Below are positions 11,529 through 23,364 of a DNA stretch of 64,000 nucleotides, piece after piece. Source of the DNA: Eutreptiella sp. 'Long Island Sound 2002' (Eukaryota > Euglenozoa > Euglenophyceae > Eutreptiales > Eutreptiaceae); the NCBI GenBank assembly GCA_964036045.1, contig OZ038381.1, positions 145,771,596 to 145,835,595 of the forward strand, written 5' to 3'. The translations under genes and the position numbers were made by a program. Every line of letters starts with the position of its first letter. Positions within the stretch are counted from its first letter, which is position 1. Below the pieces are notes generated by a model. The model saw only the letters and a list, made by a program, of their open reading frames with translations, made no database searches and was not told where the DNA came from.

Positions 11529-12743
11529 ATGGCTCACTGCGGCAGAGGGCAGCTGCCCCCCCCTCCCCCGCGCCCTGACAAGGGCCTCGTGGCCTCCCTC
11601 CGTGTCGTGAATGGCACCCTGGAGTGCCCGCCGCAAGAGGACCCCCACCCGTACCAGGACCTGCCGGGGGGTTTCTCGAAGCACCTACAAGACGCCCTCT
11701 TCCGCTCGTGGATCATCGGGCGCGGCCCCATGACCGCATGGGAGGCCCGTATAGTGGGCGAGGAATGGGTGTGCGAATGGGGCCGGTGGTGCGCCGCCGT
11801 GCGTGCCCTGGAGACCCCCGCACAGCGGTACGCCGCCATCCCGCTCGAGGGGTGGGGGCCGCACAAACGGCCGGGGCCAACCATGATCCGCGGGGCGGGC
11901 CCCGACCACCCGTGGGACGCGTCGGCAAAGGAGTGCCTGCAGGCGGCCCCGGCGCCACTAGCGGGGTGGAATGGGGAAGTGTCCTCGCTCATCCGAGCGC
12001 CCATCCACCCCCGCGTCGTCCTCCACACCGCCAACGTACTCCGGGCCACGGAGATACACACATGGGGGCGCGACGCGGCCACCGTCCGGTGGCTCCCCCC
12101 GTGGCGCACTTCAAAACTGAGGGGGCCTGTGTACGACGACGCACTGTCCCGGCCCGGCGACACGCTGGGGCCCTTACTCCTCATGCTCCCCACCGACCTT
12201 GCAGCTGCGCTGCGCCAAGAGCTGGACAGCTGGGACGGGCTGTGGGTAGGGTGGGAGGCAGTTACGGACGGCAGCCTACTGGCCCTCCTCCACCGGGACG
12301 CCGCAGACGAGTACCGATGGGGCACGCTGGTGCCCCACCTCACTGGGCGCCACATATACATGGCAACCCCCCCCCAGGGGCACCCCCGCCCGGCGTGGGA
12401 TGACCTCATCGCCGCCTTCCACGACCACGGGGTTCTCCCCGACGACACGTGGCAGAAGGTCCGGCAGAAGACGCTCAGCAAGGACTACCGGCGCCGCGTC
12501 CGCGCCCGCCTGCTGGAGCTCCGAGACCCCCTCCGCCAGAGGTGGGACGACCTCTGGCTGCGCCGTCTCGGCCCCTGGTTAACGCCCTCCCGGCTCCCAC
12601 ACACCTGCCACCTCTGCGGGGAATGCAACACAGTGTCCTCCGCAGCGCCAACGGGCGCCATAAGGTGCACGCAGTGCTCCCAGGTGGCCTCGTGCCCCCG
12701 GCCCGAACCTCCCGAGGGCCAGCACAGGCGCACGGAAGAGTAG
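11529..12743 (+). CDS. LINE-associated downstream ORF, zinc finger at C-terminus
   Basis: 404 residues, Trp-rich and coding-like, of unknown fold. It has an AVTDGSLLALLHRD run near residue 250 that weakly resembles the first RNase H motif. The C-terminus carries CHLCGEC...CTQCSQVASC (12605-12705), a C-x2-C / C-x2-C-x4-C metal site. An equivalent finger occurs at 56255-56390, also directly before a ULP-like domain. It follows the RNase H/CCHC ORF by 146 bp. The start is uncertain and the coding status is inferred from the missing stops and the shared zinc site. Confidence 0.5.
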   Translation: MAHCGRGQLPPPPPRPDKGLVASLRVVNGTLECPPQEDPHPYQDLPGGFSKHLQDALFRSWIIGRGPMTAWEARIVGEEWVCEWGRWCAAVRALETPAQRYAAIPLEGWGPHKRPGPTMIRGAGPDHPWDASAKECLQAAPAPLAGWNGEVSSLIRAPIHPRVVLHTANVLRATEIHTWGRDAATVRWLPPWRTSKLRGPVYDDALSRPGDTLGPLLLMLPTDLAAALRQELDSWDGLWVGWEAVTDGSLLALLHRDAADEYRWGTLVPHLTGRHIYMATPPQGHPRPAWDDLIAAFHDHGVLPDDTWQKVRQKTLSKDYRRRVRARLLELRDPLRQRWDDLWLRRLGPWLTPSRLPHTCHLCGECNTVSSAAPTGAIRCTQCSQVASCPRPEPPEGQHRRTEE

Positions 12744-14170
12744 GCCTTGCAGCGGCGCATCGGGGGGGCACACGCCCCGTCACACAAACGCGCGGGCCCC
12801 GCGGGTGCCGCCCTTCTGTGCATCCACGTGCACCTGCGGGACCCCACGTCCGTCGCGCACCCGTCGCACGTGTTTGCGCCCTGACCCCAACCCGCCCCCG
12901 TGCTTTACAGAGCCCGCAGCACCATGCTTCGCCAACGGGGGGACGTGCCGGAGCACACCAGAGCCCGCCCCTGGCCGCAGAAGGCAGCCGTTCGGGGCCT
13001 CGTAGCGGACACGGTGACGGAGGCGCACGAGGCGCACGCTGCCGCCCAGCGCGACCCGACGGGCAGTGCGAGGGCTTTCCTCAGCGAGGCCGCCCTCCCG
13101 GCCGCCCGCGCCCTGAACGGAGCAGGGGCCCCTACGCTGCTCCCGGCGATGCACCGGATCGTGAACGCTGCCCGCCCGGGGCTACTCAGCCCGGAGGCGG
13201 CCCTCTATGGAAACTGGATGGATTGGCTCACGTCGAACCGGTCAGGCCGGCCCCTGTCCATGGGAGACACCCTGCGGCTAACGGGCGCGGGATCCTTCAT
13301 GTCCCTCCACAGCAGCGCCCCAGCCCTGCTGCACGCCCTCAGGACGCGCTGCCCTTGGGGACACGGCCCCGTACCTGAACCAAGCGCGGGCCACATACCC
13401 AGGAGGAGTGTCCGAGCTGGAACGGCACTCCACCTCCTACATCCACCGGACGAGGACCTGGAGGTGGGGGAAGTCTCGGCTTTCGTGGAAGGCGCGGACA
13501 AGGCGCCCACCCGCCCCCGCCCGACCAACCCGGTGTACGACGTCACCAGGCCGACCCCCCCGTACGCCGTTGTGTGCAAGGCGTTCCCCAGGGAGCCCGC
13601 CTGGGGCCCCGCCCTCCCGCCGGCGATGCACGCACCCCGCGGCTGGGCCAACCCGCACCTATCCCCCCCCCTCTCTAGGGCCAGGAGTGCCCGCCACAAA
13701 AGCAGGTCCTCTGGCAAGAGCGCCCGGGCACCCCCCTGCTCCTCCTCCTCGTCGCCACCCACGGGGACCCAGAGCGGGTCCTGGGGATCACCCCCACCCA
13801 CCTGTACGGGGCAGCGCCCGTACCCCCCCCCCCCTCCCCGGCGCCCGCGGCGCGGGACGGGGTACACACCTTCCTGCGAACACAGGAGGTCACCGCTGTT
13901 ACGGGGGCCCACCTAGTGCGGCTCCCCTCCGGACCACCCGATGACCCCCGGGGGCCCAGGGCCCTGAGCCCCGCCCCAGACAGGGAGCTGTGGCGGGACG
14001 TGTGGGCCGGGTGGCTCATTCACCTCCCAGCCCAGTGCCGATGGATGGCCGCCGGCCCCCGCCCGCACGGGGATAACGCCAACGCCGCCCCCCCCTCCCC
14101 TCCCCCCCTCCCCCCTGCGGAGCACTGCACAGCACTGCCCACGGCACAACACAGATACACCGGGAGGTGA
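12744..14170 (+). pseudogene. Degenerate ULP1-like domain of the first LINE block
   Basis: A coding-like frame (12900-13916) plus a shifted frame (about 13700-14170). The second contains LLLLVATHGDPERVLGITPT, which aligns with MAATATSPSPQWLVKGTD in the better-preserved copy at 53862-55110, followed by a Trp-rich WRDVWAGWLIHL block. The Cys-Gly motif of the intact copy is not kept. C-runs near 13820 cause frame changes. I regard it as a dead copy of the module. Confidence 0.45.
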
Positions 14171-15867
14171 TGGGAGGGGCACGCCTGCCACCAGGCATGC
14201 CTACCAGGATAACAGGATGTCGGACTCCGATGGCTCCCCCCAGCGGGACAACCGCCACCACCGCCGGTTCCGCTCCCGCTCCCCCGTCTCCCCGGGATAC
14301 GCGGGGGAGACCCTCGCGGAGCGCGAGGAGCGGCGGCTCGCGGAGGCGGCGGTGCCGGTCGGGCCGCCAGCCGGACAGCCCCGGGCAGCCTCTGCCGACA
14401 CCAGGCCGTCGACCCGGGGACCTGCGCCGGCCAAGGAGGCCGCCCCCGCCGCCCAGGCTGCGAGCCCTGCCGCCCGCCCCCGGAGGGGGCCCCAGGCGCA
14501 CATGGGGCCGCGACCGCAGCCCCAGCAAGCCGCGCCGCAGCCCCGACCGCGGCCCCCAGCGCGCCGCCAGCGCAGGGCGCGGCCCCGGCAAGGGCTCGGG
14601 CGCCTCACCAGGAGCCGCCGCAGCCGCAGAGAAGAGCGGAGGGGGTGCGCGAGGAGCCAAAACCACGGCCCTGGCGAGCCGGGCCACCGCCCCGGCCGGC
14701 CACGCCGCGTCCCCCAGCACGCCACGGGCACAGGGGACAGACCCCGCATGGGCCCAGGGCGCCTCGCCGGGGGCCGCGGCAGCAGCAGCACTGGGCAGGG
14801 AGGGCGGCAAGTACTGCGCCCACGCCAACCCAACCTACATCCACACGAGGCCCCCCAAGCCGTTCCCCCCCAAGCCCATCCCTGCGGGGCGGACGCGGCA
14901 CGTCTGCCCCCCGGCGCCCGAGCGTTCGCCGCCCGGCGTCACGCTGCCGCAGCAGCAGCGGCAACAGGACGCCCGGCGCGTGATCCGGGAAGGGGCAGAC
15001 GGCGCGCAGGCGGGGCAGGGTGCCGGCCACGGGAGCGCGGAGCAGGGGGCAGGAGGCGACAGGGGGAGTGGCCAGGGACAAACGCAGGGGGCAGGCCTGG
15101 GCGCGCGCGGCAAGGAGCGCGGGCGAAAGCGCGGACAAGGTACCGAGGCCAGCGGCAGCGGAGGGGGACAGAGCACGGGCAGCGGGCGGCACGACGCAGG
15201 ACAAGGAGCCGGGAAAGGGCAAGAGCACGGGAAGGGCACACAGGGGCGCCAGCAGGGCGCCAAGGCGGGCGGCCACGGAGCGCATGGAGTGGGGCGAGGT
15301 GCGGTCAGCGAGCGTGGGCGCAGCCAAGGGCATGGACACAGGCACGGGAAGGATACGGGCGCTAGCAAGGCAGGCCAGGGCACAGGCGACAGGGGGCAGG
15401 ACCCGCAGCGCACACAGGGGGACAAAGGCGTGGGGGCGGGGAAGGGACCCAAGGGCAAGGGCAAGGGCGCCGTGGGCCCTCCGGGACAGACAGGACGGGG
15501 CATGAAGGCCGTGGGGGGAGGGCGGAGCAAAGGGAGAGGAACTGGGGGCGGGGTGCTCCCACAGCCGGACGTGCAGCCGGTGCGGTGCATCCCCCCCGGC
15601 ATCCAAAAAATGCCGGCGCACCACACCCACCACCACCACCACCACCACGCCCACCTCTACAACATCGACCCCGACGCCAGAGACCTCATCGTCCCCCAAC
15701 CCCCCCGACCCCAGCACCAGCCGCCCCCCCCCCGCGCCGCGGGGGGGCGGGACGCGGCGCCGGCGCCGCGGGCGCAGGAGCCACATTGGGGGCCGGCAAG
15801 GGGGGCAGAGGGCTCCCGGCCCTGGGAGAGGGACTGGGACACGGTCCCAGACCCCCCTGGGGGCTGA
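14171..15867 (+). pseudogene. Low-complexity basic region (Arg/Gly/Pro-rich, His tract)
   Basis: From ATG 14217 one frame begins with a Ser-Arg-type run (RRFRSRSPVSP), as in nucleic-acid-binding tails. Another frame later encodes a His tract at 15628-15650 from a CAC repeat. Several frames stay open because of base composition, so the true one cannot be fixed. It sits between the ULP-like domain and the Trp-rich module, the place of the equally low-complexity 59690-60500 segment in the second LINE block. Confidence 0.4.
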
Positions 15868-16246
15868 GGTCCTCCCCCTGGTGCTGGAGGTGTACGGCTG
15901 GCTGAGCTGGGCCTGCTTGGGGACCACCAGGGGGTTGAGGAACCGGCCCTTCGATGCCGTGCTCCTCCGGAGGGATGGGGGGAACCAGGAAGTGCCCCCG
16001 GGGGGCTGGGCGGCCCCGGAGGACCACGAGAGGATCCTCCAGACGGTGAATCGGGCGGCGTGGCCCGACAGGGCACCAACGTGGCCAGCTTTCCTGAAGG
16101 GGGGGGCGGTGCTCCCCATCACGGATGCGGATGCCAGCAACTGGCTCCCCCGGGCTTTGCGCAACGCCCTCACCCACTGGCGCTACCGCCGGCGGAACCC
16201 GCCACCGCCGCAGCCCCAGCCCCCGCACAAGCAACAACGGCGGTAA
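15868..16246 (+). CDS. Trp-rich C-terminal module (gag-like?)
   Basis: The frame from 15881 to TAA 16246 encodes a compact segment with LEVYGWLSWACLG and PPGGWAAPEDHERIL. It resembles the LWELRKWARG...AGGWMPQAAWEAML stretch at 60560-60710 and the LLELRRWVRL...LQAAWEALL stretch at 52565-52740. Three copies in similar positions suggest a real, conserved domain of unknown function. The end is basic. Confidence 0.5.
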
Positions 16247-16404
16247 CGGCCGCGCCCCATCGGCCCAGGCAATGGGCGCGGGGGGGGAACAGGGGGGAGT
16301 GCCGCGGGACGCCTCCCCCAGCGGAGCCGGGCCCCCCGACCCACAGCCTCCTCACCGTACAATGCGGCGAAGGGGCGCGCGCCACCTCCGGTGGGAGGGA
16401 GGAC

Positions 16405-16998
16405 TGGTTTCCTTTGGTTCCCTTTGGTTTCCTTTGGTTTCCTTTGGTTTCCTTTGGTTTCCTTTGGTTTCCTTTGGTTTGGTTTTTGGTTTGGTTTGGT
16501 TTGGTTTGGTTTGGTTTGGTTTCCTTAGGTTTCCTTTGCTTTCCTTTGGTTTCCTTTGGTTTCCTTTGGTTTCCTTTGGTTTCCTTTGGTTTCCTTTGGT
16601 TTCCTTTGGTTTCCTTTGGTTTCCTTTGGTTTCCCTTGGTTTCCCTTGGTTTCCTTTGGTTTCCTTTGGTTTCCTTTGGTTTCCTTTGGTTTCCTTTGGT
16701 TTCTTTTGGTTTCCTTTGGTTTCCTTTGGTTTCCTTTGGTTTCCTTTGGTTTCTTTTGGTTTCCTTTGGTTTCCTTTGGTTTCCTTTGGTTTCCTTTGGT
16801 TTCCTTTGGTTTCCTTTGGTTCCCTTTGGTTTCCTTTGGTTGTCTTTTGGTTTCCTTTGGTTTCCTTTGGTTTCCTTTGGTTTCCTTTGGTTTCCTTTGG
16901 TTTCCTTTGGTTTCCTTTGGTTTCCTTTGGTTTCTTTGGTTTCCTTTGGTCTCCTTTGGTTTCCTTTGGTTTCCTTTGGTTTCCTTTGGTTTCCTTCG
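16405..16998 (+). repeat. 10-bp satellite (GGTTTCCTTT)n, ~59 units
   Basis: A nearly pure tandem array with single-base variants. Inside it, at about 16480-16525, is a sub-block of 5-bp GGTTT repeats. It keeps long frames open on both strands (FGFLWFPLVS-type plus, KPKETKGNQR-type minus) purely because 10 is not a multiple of 3 and no stop arises. It begins 160 bp after the LINE module ends, so it may be the element's simple-repeat tail. Confidence 0.95.
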
Positions 16999-17699
16999 GG
17001 GGCACCCCGCGAGAGGAGGCCCACTGCCCCGCAGCCCGCTAACCGCTGACCACTGACCCGGACCACCGCCCCCAACACACACCGCCCCCCCCCCCCCGCG
17101 GCCAGCCGGCACCGCGTGGTGACGGCGGGGAGAGCAGGGGACCCGGGCGAGGGCACGCACGAGGGCCCGGCATCCAAGGGCCGAGGGGAGGCAGGGGAAA
17201 GTTCGCCCCCCCCGGTCAGCGGCTGGCCCCCCCGGACCGGAACCACCTCGCCGCCCCCCCGCGGCCGTCGGGGGGCGGCGCCAGGGGGCCGGGGGGGGGG
17301 ACAGCGGGGAGCCCCCCCCGCTCCCCCCCCCCTCTCCCTCCCCCCCCCCAGCCCGTGGGCTGCCGGGGGCCGACCAGAGAGACGGCAGCCCCGCACCCCC
17401 CCAGAGGGGCCGCTGCACCCAGGGGGGAGACGCCGCAGCCGCGGTGAACGCAGCCGCGCGCCAAACGCCCCCGGTCGGCCGCGCGCTCACTCCAGCATAA
17501 ACTGCTGCCGGCCGGCGACTCTGCGTCGGCGCCGTGGGCCGCAACAGCACGGTGGCGCCCAGGAATACGCAGACCAGGCGGCCCGCCTCGATGCCCGCCT
17601 GCGGAAGGCGGGGGAGCAGGCCATAGCGAGGAAACCGCTCCCCCCCCCCGCCACTGACCGACCGGCGGCCTACCGGACCGCGCCCGGCGCCCACCACTG

Positions 17700-18900
17700 C
17701 CCGGCGACCCGTGTATACCCAGGATGGGTGCGCCGGAGAGGACAGGGGACAGGGCTGGGGGCCACGGGCCACCCCCCAGGGCGGAGGAGAAGGGAACAGC
17801 GGCGCCCCCCCCCCTTCCCTCTCCCCCCCACCCCCCCCCGGCCTGCGGGCCACGGGGGCGCCGACCCTCTACCCCCCCCGTGGCCGAGGAAGCTCCCTCC
17901 CTCCCCAAGAGAGGACCGCGACGCCCGGGAGGGGGACGCAGTTGGACCTACACGCCGTGCGCCCCCGCAGCCCCCACTGCCTGCCCCCGCGGGGGTCGCG
18001 GCAGGCAGGCGAACCCGCACCAGCGCGCAAGACGGGCGCACGGCCCACGCCTGGGGTCGGCGCACCACAACGAACCGGAGCAGTATGGGGGCCGCGCCCC
18101 CATGGCCCGAGCGTCGCCGGTGACGCCCGCAATGTTGCCCGCCCAGGGAGGGCAGAGGGACGGACCGAGCCAACACGACCCCCCGGCCCCCTGGGCCCCC
18201 TGGCCACCCCCCCGGAGGGGCGGGTCACGGACCGCCCCTCCCCCTCCCCCCCCCCCCCCCCGCCAGGCTGGCCCGCCGGCGGCAGGCCGCACCCGGCGCC
18301 CGGGGCTGCCCCACGACCCCGGCCGAACGCGTACACTGGGAAGGGATGCGCCGGCAACCAGAGGGGGGCTGAGCAGAGGGCCGCAGGTCGCCCCCCCCAG
18401 AGAGGGAGGAGGGGAGCCACAGCGCGATCCCCCCCGATCCGCCCACCCCCCCCGGCGACCCGCAAGCCACGGGGACGCCGGCCCCCACCCCCCCTGAGGC
18501 AGTGGCTGTGATTTCCCCTCCCCTCGGCGGGACTGCGGCGCCCGGGAGGGAGGCCGGAGCAGGGCCCGCCCCCACGCCCCAGCCGCCTACCCCCGCAGGA
18601 ACCATAACGGGCAGACAAACCCGCGCCAGCACACCAGGGCGCCGCAAGGACCGCGCCCGAAGACAGCAAGCGAGGACGAACCGGAACGGTATGGGGGCCA
18701 CGCCCTCCATGCCCAGAGCAACGTCCAGAACACCCGCTTTGTTGCCTGCCCAGGGAAGGTAGAGGGACGGAGCAAGGCAAGGCGACCCCCAGCCCCACTG
18801 GCTACCCGGCCGCACAGACCGGGGGAACGGCACACAGCCCCCCCCCCACCAACCCACCCCCCAGCGCGGGAAAGCCCCGGACGCGCAGGCCCATCCCACG
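17700..18900 (+). repeat. ~607-bp tandem duplication inside R2
   Basis: Landmarks recur at a constant distance: AACCGGAGCAGTATGGGGG near 18071 and AACCGGAACGGTATGGGGG near 18679; a GCCCAGGGA(G/A)GG(C/T)AGAGGGACGG block near 18138 and 18744; an ATGCGCCGG block near 17727 and 18346. R1 has a single related unit near 3020. Confidence 0.6.
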
Positions 18901-19712
18901 GGGGACACACAGCCCCAAGCCAGGTAGGGGGGAAACGGGACCGGGCTGCCCCCCCCCCCAAAAGGGAAACAAAAAACAAACCAAACGGAGCACGGGACTG
19001 GGGCAGGAATCGCGGAGGGGCACAGGCCGAGTGAAACCGCCCTACCAGCGCCCAGCACCGGGACCGCGCGAAGTGCGCGCGCCACACCAGCAGGGGGAAG
19101 GGGGGGGGAGCGCGGACGCGGCGGGAGCGCGAGCGCACAAACACAGAAAGGACACGCGGGGAATACCAGAAGGGCAACCGGACGGAGCCCGCGGAACGCA
19201 CAGACCGCATGGAAGGGCGTACCAGCGAGCGAGGGCAAGGGACACCCGGACAGGACGGCCCGCCACACACAGCGCGGGACACGCGGGGCGGGAAGGGGGA
19301 GACGGGGAGGACATGACACCATGCACCGGCCCGACCCCCCCGAACCGGCCGCAGGCGCCGCGCACACATGACCAGGGCACTGCACCCGCCAAGGCAGTAG
19401 TGGCGCACCGCGCCACGCACCAGCCCCAGGGCTAGGCAGCCTCCGCGCCAGCCCACGGGGGTCCCACTCGCGACATGCGAGTAGCACGGGCCCGGCGGCG
19501 CCGGCGCCCTAGGCGACCACACATCAGGGGCGCAACGCAGTGGGTAAGCGCCTGCAGATACGGCTGCTAAGCGATGCACTGACCGAGGAGTGGCGAAATG
19601 GGGAAGCCGGGAAGGGACGGGGCTCCGAGCCCTGTGAACCCGGGGGACTCCGCCAACAGGCAAGAGGTTTGTCATGCAGGGCCCCCCACTAGGTCCCGGT
19701 GGGGAGGATATC

Positions 19713-19729
19713 ACCTGGCTCAACCAGGT
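19713..19729 (+). repeat. Conserved 3' hairpin of R2
   Basis: ACCTGG-CTCAA-CCAGGT, matching the hairpin of R1 with a different loop. Confidence 0.6.
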
Positions 19730-19794
19730 GGCCCCCCGGGGCCGAAAGGCGTCTAGTACCCGCAAAATCAAACCTGAAATCTCAAACTCCAAGC

Positions 19795-19900
19795 GGTCCG
19801 CCACAGCCAGTCCCAGTGTGAGCCTACCGACTTGCCTCCGCAGTCGCGTTGTGTCCTTCAGTGTCCTGACCTCGGTCAATCTGCCTGGGAAACTGGTGGT
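19795..19900 (+). repeat. LTR-like fragment Y
   Basis: The run CGGTCCGCC...CAGTCCCAGTGTGAGCCTACC...GTCCTGACCTCGGTCAATCTGCCTGGGAAACTG is also present at 52952-53062. The copy at 52952 is preceded by sequence related to 6190-6330, which links all three to one LTR family. Confidence 0.5.
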
Positions 19901-22835
19901 TTGAGGACGCCTCTGCCAAGACTGCATGGGGACTCCCCCATGCATGGCCTTCGTGGTAATGGGGCCAGGGAGAGGACGGCCTTGATGCCCGATCCCTTAT
20001 GGAGGAGTTCGTGCGGCTTTACCACTCAGGACTCGCATCGTGGATATGGACATCATGCGGTCTTGGAAGGACCTGTGGGGTCTCTCCCCCAGTCTGCGGC
20101 CTTGGGAAGCCTGCACCGTCCTGACGGATCTCTGTGGTCGCTTTCGACCCGTGGGACCACCTCGGTCGTCGTGTGACGTTGGCCGCGTATCCCACTGCCA
20201 CTGTGGTAGTGACCGTGGCAGCGGGCACCCGGTGTGCCTGGTATGGGTTAACGGATCATTTGGATGCCGAACCATCGCCGCCAGGACCCGGGACTTGATA
20301 CTGCATATGTTACCAGCTTTTACACCCGTTTACAGGTCATACCTGTCAGTTTTTAAGGAATCTCCTCGATTGTTCAGGAATTATTACCGTTTATTGAGGG
20401 GAATCGGGGTCATGTGGAGATCCTGACCCGAATGTGGGCCTGGGGAGGAAACCCCCCCCCCCCGCGGTTGTCGTGGTTACCCGCTGCCATGGTTGGGTGT
20501 GATCAAGCCCCCCCATGGTCTGCTCTAAGGGGGGGTTGAAGCGGTACCCTTGAGCCCATGGCCCATAGGGCAACTGTCTATTCTTCCCCGTCACCTACGC
20601 CTATTCCCCGTCTTGTGTATTGGGATATTTTTCCCCCCAGGTCCGTTGGGAACCTGCAGGGGACCGATCCCGTCCCTAACCTTCTCAATGGATTGCATTG
20701 ATCAGGAATTTTTGTATTTTCAATTTAATGATCGAATCTTGCGCAAAATCGATGAAAATGGATTATCCTGACCCGATTTCTCGCCGCCGTGAAAATGTCG
20801 GCCGTCGTCGCTTGCCCGCGTGTTGCAGGTGTGTTTCTGTGGCGTGTTTTGTTTTGACTTTTTCTCCTGTACCTTTGAGGTTGGAAAGCAAGTTAAGGGA
20901 TGGATCTGTAGGGTTCTTCATGTACTTTCATCTGGTGTGCTCACAAGAATTTTTCGCCGTCGCGACTGGGAGAAAATTGACGCGCAAGGTTTTACGTCAA
21001 GCGACCGAGCTCATGGTTCTCATAAACCATGAGTTCATAGGGAGCTCTACATCTCCCCCCTTTGCCTTCCCTTCATGCCCCTTTTACATGGGCATATCGG
21101 TTCCTTACGGGAAGCGGCTTACAGGGGTGTTTTGGGACACACAAGGGTGCGAAAAACCGAAGTCAAAATCGTGCGCAAACACTACCTTTGTGTACTTGTG
21201 AGCATGAACCTAAATAGATTGAAAAAATGCTCACAAGACCAATAGCCCCAGGGCACTTTCAACTTTGGAGCTAACTCAGCGATGGCTCCACGCAATTCAA
21301 TGCGTTTCAAAACATGGTCGTTTGAAAGGACGACTTTTCCTTTAAAATTTGGCCAAAATGGCCGTGGCGCCAAGGCTCGTTCTCGAAGCCAAGGGCCATA
21401 TGAGCCTCGAATCAAGGCAATATGTAAAGTAGAGAGCAGGAAGGACATTGTGTATGGTTTGTTTGATTTTTCGAAGCCCATCTACTATTTTGTATTATAT
21501 TACCTTGTGGGCACGCGCGCTTAACCTGCTTTTTGCACACGTGTCCATATGCATGCATGATTGACTTGGGATCCAAGGGAGGACGTGACCCATACAAGGT
21601 ATGTTTGTAAACACTTACTATGGGTCCTTCAATCTGGTAATATGCCATATTATATGGGCTTTGGTGTCCCATGGGTATATATGTTACAATATTGGCATTT
21701 TCGCCATGTTTCCCACTTTTTGTGTGCTCCAAGGGCTGATGTGTTAAAAATGGTTTTCTTGTGCTTCGGACCCAAACTAATAATGATAAAGGGAGTTAGG
21801 GCTCTTGATTGCTTCCATGCAAAAGCCTAAAGTCCATCAACCTTGGGAACCGAGATGCAACGTTTCGAGTAAACACCTTTGGGATTACTGACCCACTTTT
21901 TGGCAATAATGGCACCAAACCCCATCTCCCCCTTAATGTGGGCCCCCGGGCTGTGTGCGCCCGTTGTCCAAGGTTAAGGGAGATTCGGAAAGGGGACATA
22001 AACCCGCCCCGAATAGGGTTTACCCCCCTGTGTCCTCTTGGTATGGGAGGGCCATGGGTGGCTCAATATGGGGTATGCTGCCTCTTGCCATTTTTTGTGC
22101 ACCACTTTTCTGCTAAGGGGAAAAATGGTTAGACGCAACCTCGAGGGCTGACATGGGCCATATATTGGGACCTACAGCCCATGTGTCTATGGCAACCTTG
22201 ATTACAGTATTGCTCGCAATGACCATGGAGATATGGGATCGTGAGTGTGGGCCGTTTCGGCCAATTTCCCTTTTTTTGCCATTTTAGGCCAAGCTGGGAA
22301 TACCATATCTCCATGGAGCAACGGACCTAGCCAGGAGAGAGTGGCGATTCTTGTACCATATGACCAAGGGTCAATCGCCCTAGAGTTTTCTATTTTCTCC
22401 TCCGGCCTAGCCGAAGTTATGCAACTTACGGTGCGGGCCACGTTGCCCAATTTTGCCTTTTTTGCTGTTTTCTGCCCCGTCGTGTGACCAACCCCTCGGG
22501 GAACATTAAGCAGCCAACGTGACAGCAAGCCAAACCCCGATGCACGGGACCAAAGGGGATATGAAGTCTCTTAAATCTAGGCTTGGCTTGACAAGATCGC
22601 CACGAAAGCCAACCCTGGTCGGCCACCCGCGATGGCCCATTTTGCCAATTTTGGCAACCTGACCCCGCGTGGCGACCCCGTGGCGCCAAGATGCCGGAGA
22701 ATCAGGAGGAGCCAAGTTGCATATTGCCTCTATGGAGTTCGTACTGGAACTATACAGCGTTGGTTGCTTCGCCCCTGCCCTCGTATGGCCCCGCTGAGCG
22801 GTCAATTTGAACTTTTTTGAGCCATGGACGTTGTT
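19901..22835. other. Non-coding repeat-derived region
   Basis: No supported ORF. A segment at 20690-21040 resembles the last 220 bp of the window (63780-64000): both have a TTTTTCT(C/A)CT(G/C)TACCTTTGAG run followed by a GGATCT-containing run. Composition at 21100-22100 is like that of the gypsy LTRs, so a diverged LTR is possible but not shown. Confidence 0.4.
22223..22316. repeat. 14-bp inverted repeat, 66-bp spacer
   Basis: The arm CCATGGAGATATGG (22223-22236) is matched by its reverse complement at 22303-22316. The spacer includes a T7 run. Confidence 0.7.
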
Positions 22836-22839
22836 GGCT

Positions 22840-23345
22840 GAAACAGCCCATTTTCTGCCCCCAACTCCTAGCGGATAATGGCGGGCCCATATCTCCGGCT
22901 CAGAAGCCAGTTGGGACCTGCCATCACAGACACATTGGGAGCCACTGTCGGTTCGCCTTAATGGCCTATTGGTTCCCGGGAACGCGCCCGTGGCCCGTCG
23001 AGAGGCCTCTCCCTTGGCAGGGATCTACGGTCCAGTTGCTGCAGGTCCGTGGGTTGTGTCTGAACCCCCGTACCTGGGTGTCACTCAGGAGGTGCGACCT
23101 AGGGATGGGATATGGTTGGGGAGTGAGTGTCTACTGCCCTGAGGCGCCCATACCCCAGTCCATGGCTTAACCCACCTGTGTACATACCCTGATGTGTTTT
23201 TCTACACACTTTTGTTGTGTTTCAGAGTGGCAAGGATCCTAGAACGCTTCGTTCTATGAGGATGCCCCTGTGAATGCAGGGCTTTGCCTGCTTGCTCGCG
23301 TGTCCGCCGCAGCGTCCCGTGGCCATGCCGCCCCACAGGAACGCG
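22840..23345 (-). repeat. Repeat W, copy 1 (inverted partner at 32960-33470)
   Basis: The reverse complement aligns over about 500 bp with 32960-33470, including ACACATCAGGGTATGTACAC, the run GGTGGGTTAAGCCATGGACTGG and, at the far end, AAATGGGCTGTTTCAGCC. No conserved ORF. Identity by eye is 75-85%. Confidence 0.7.
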
Positions 23346-23364
23346 TCAAAAGTTCCTGATGTTT

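Larger units (their letters stand above)
17000..19794 (+). mobile_element. R-family retroposon, copy R2
   Basis: A GC- and C-rich block. The last ~1.2 kb match R1 and the reverse complement of R3, including the shared 19380-19760 block, the hairpin at 19713-19729 and an AAATCAAAC-type tail ending near 19793. The left end is not defined. Long frames on both strands carry no domain. It is followed directly by an LTR-like fragment that occurs uninterrupted at 52952-53062, so R2 probably inserted in such an LTR. Confidence 0.5.

Noticed and set aside
16405-16998. Telomeric repeat
   Set aside because: GGTTTCCTTT is not a known telomere unit, and the array is internal with variable units.
16170-17853. 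Long minus-strand frames rich in KETKGNQRKP repeats, and matching plus-strand FGFLWFPLVS frames
   Set aside because: They are translations of the stop-free 10-bp satellite; the three frames repeat the same peptide.
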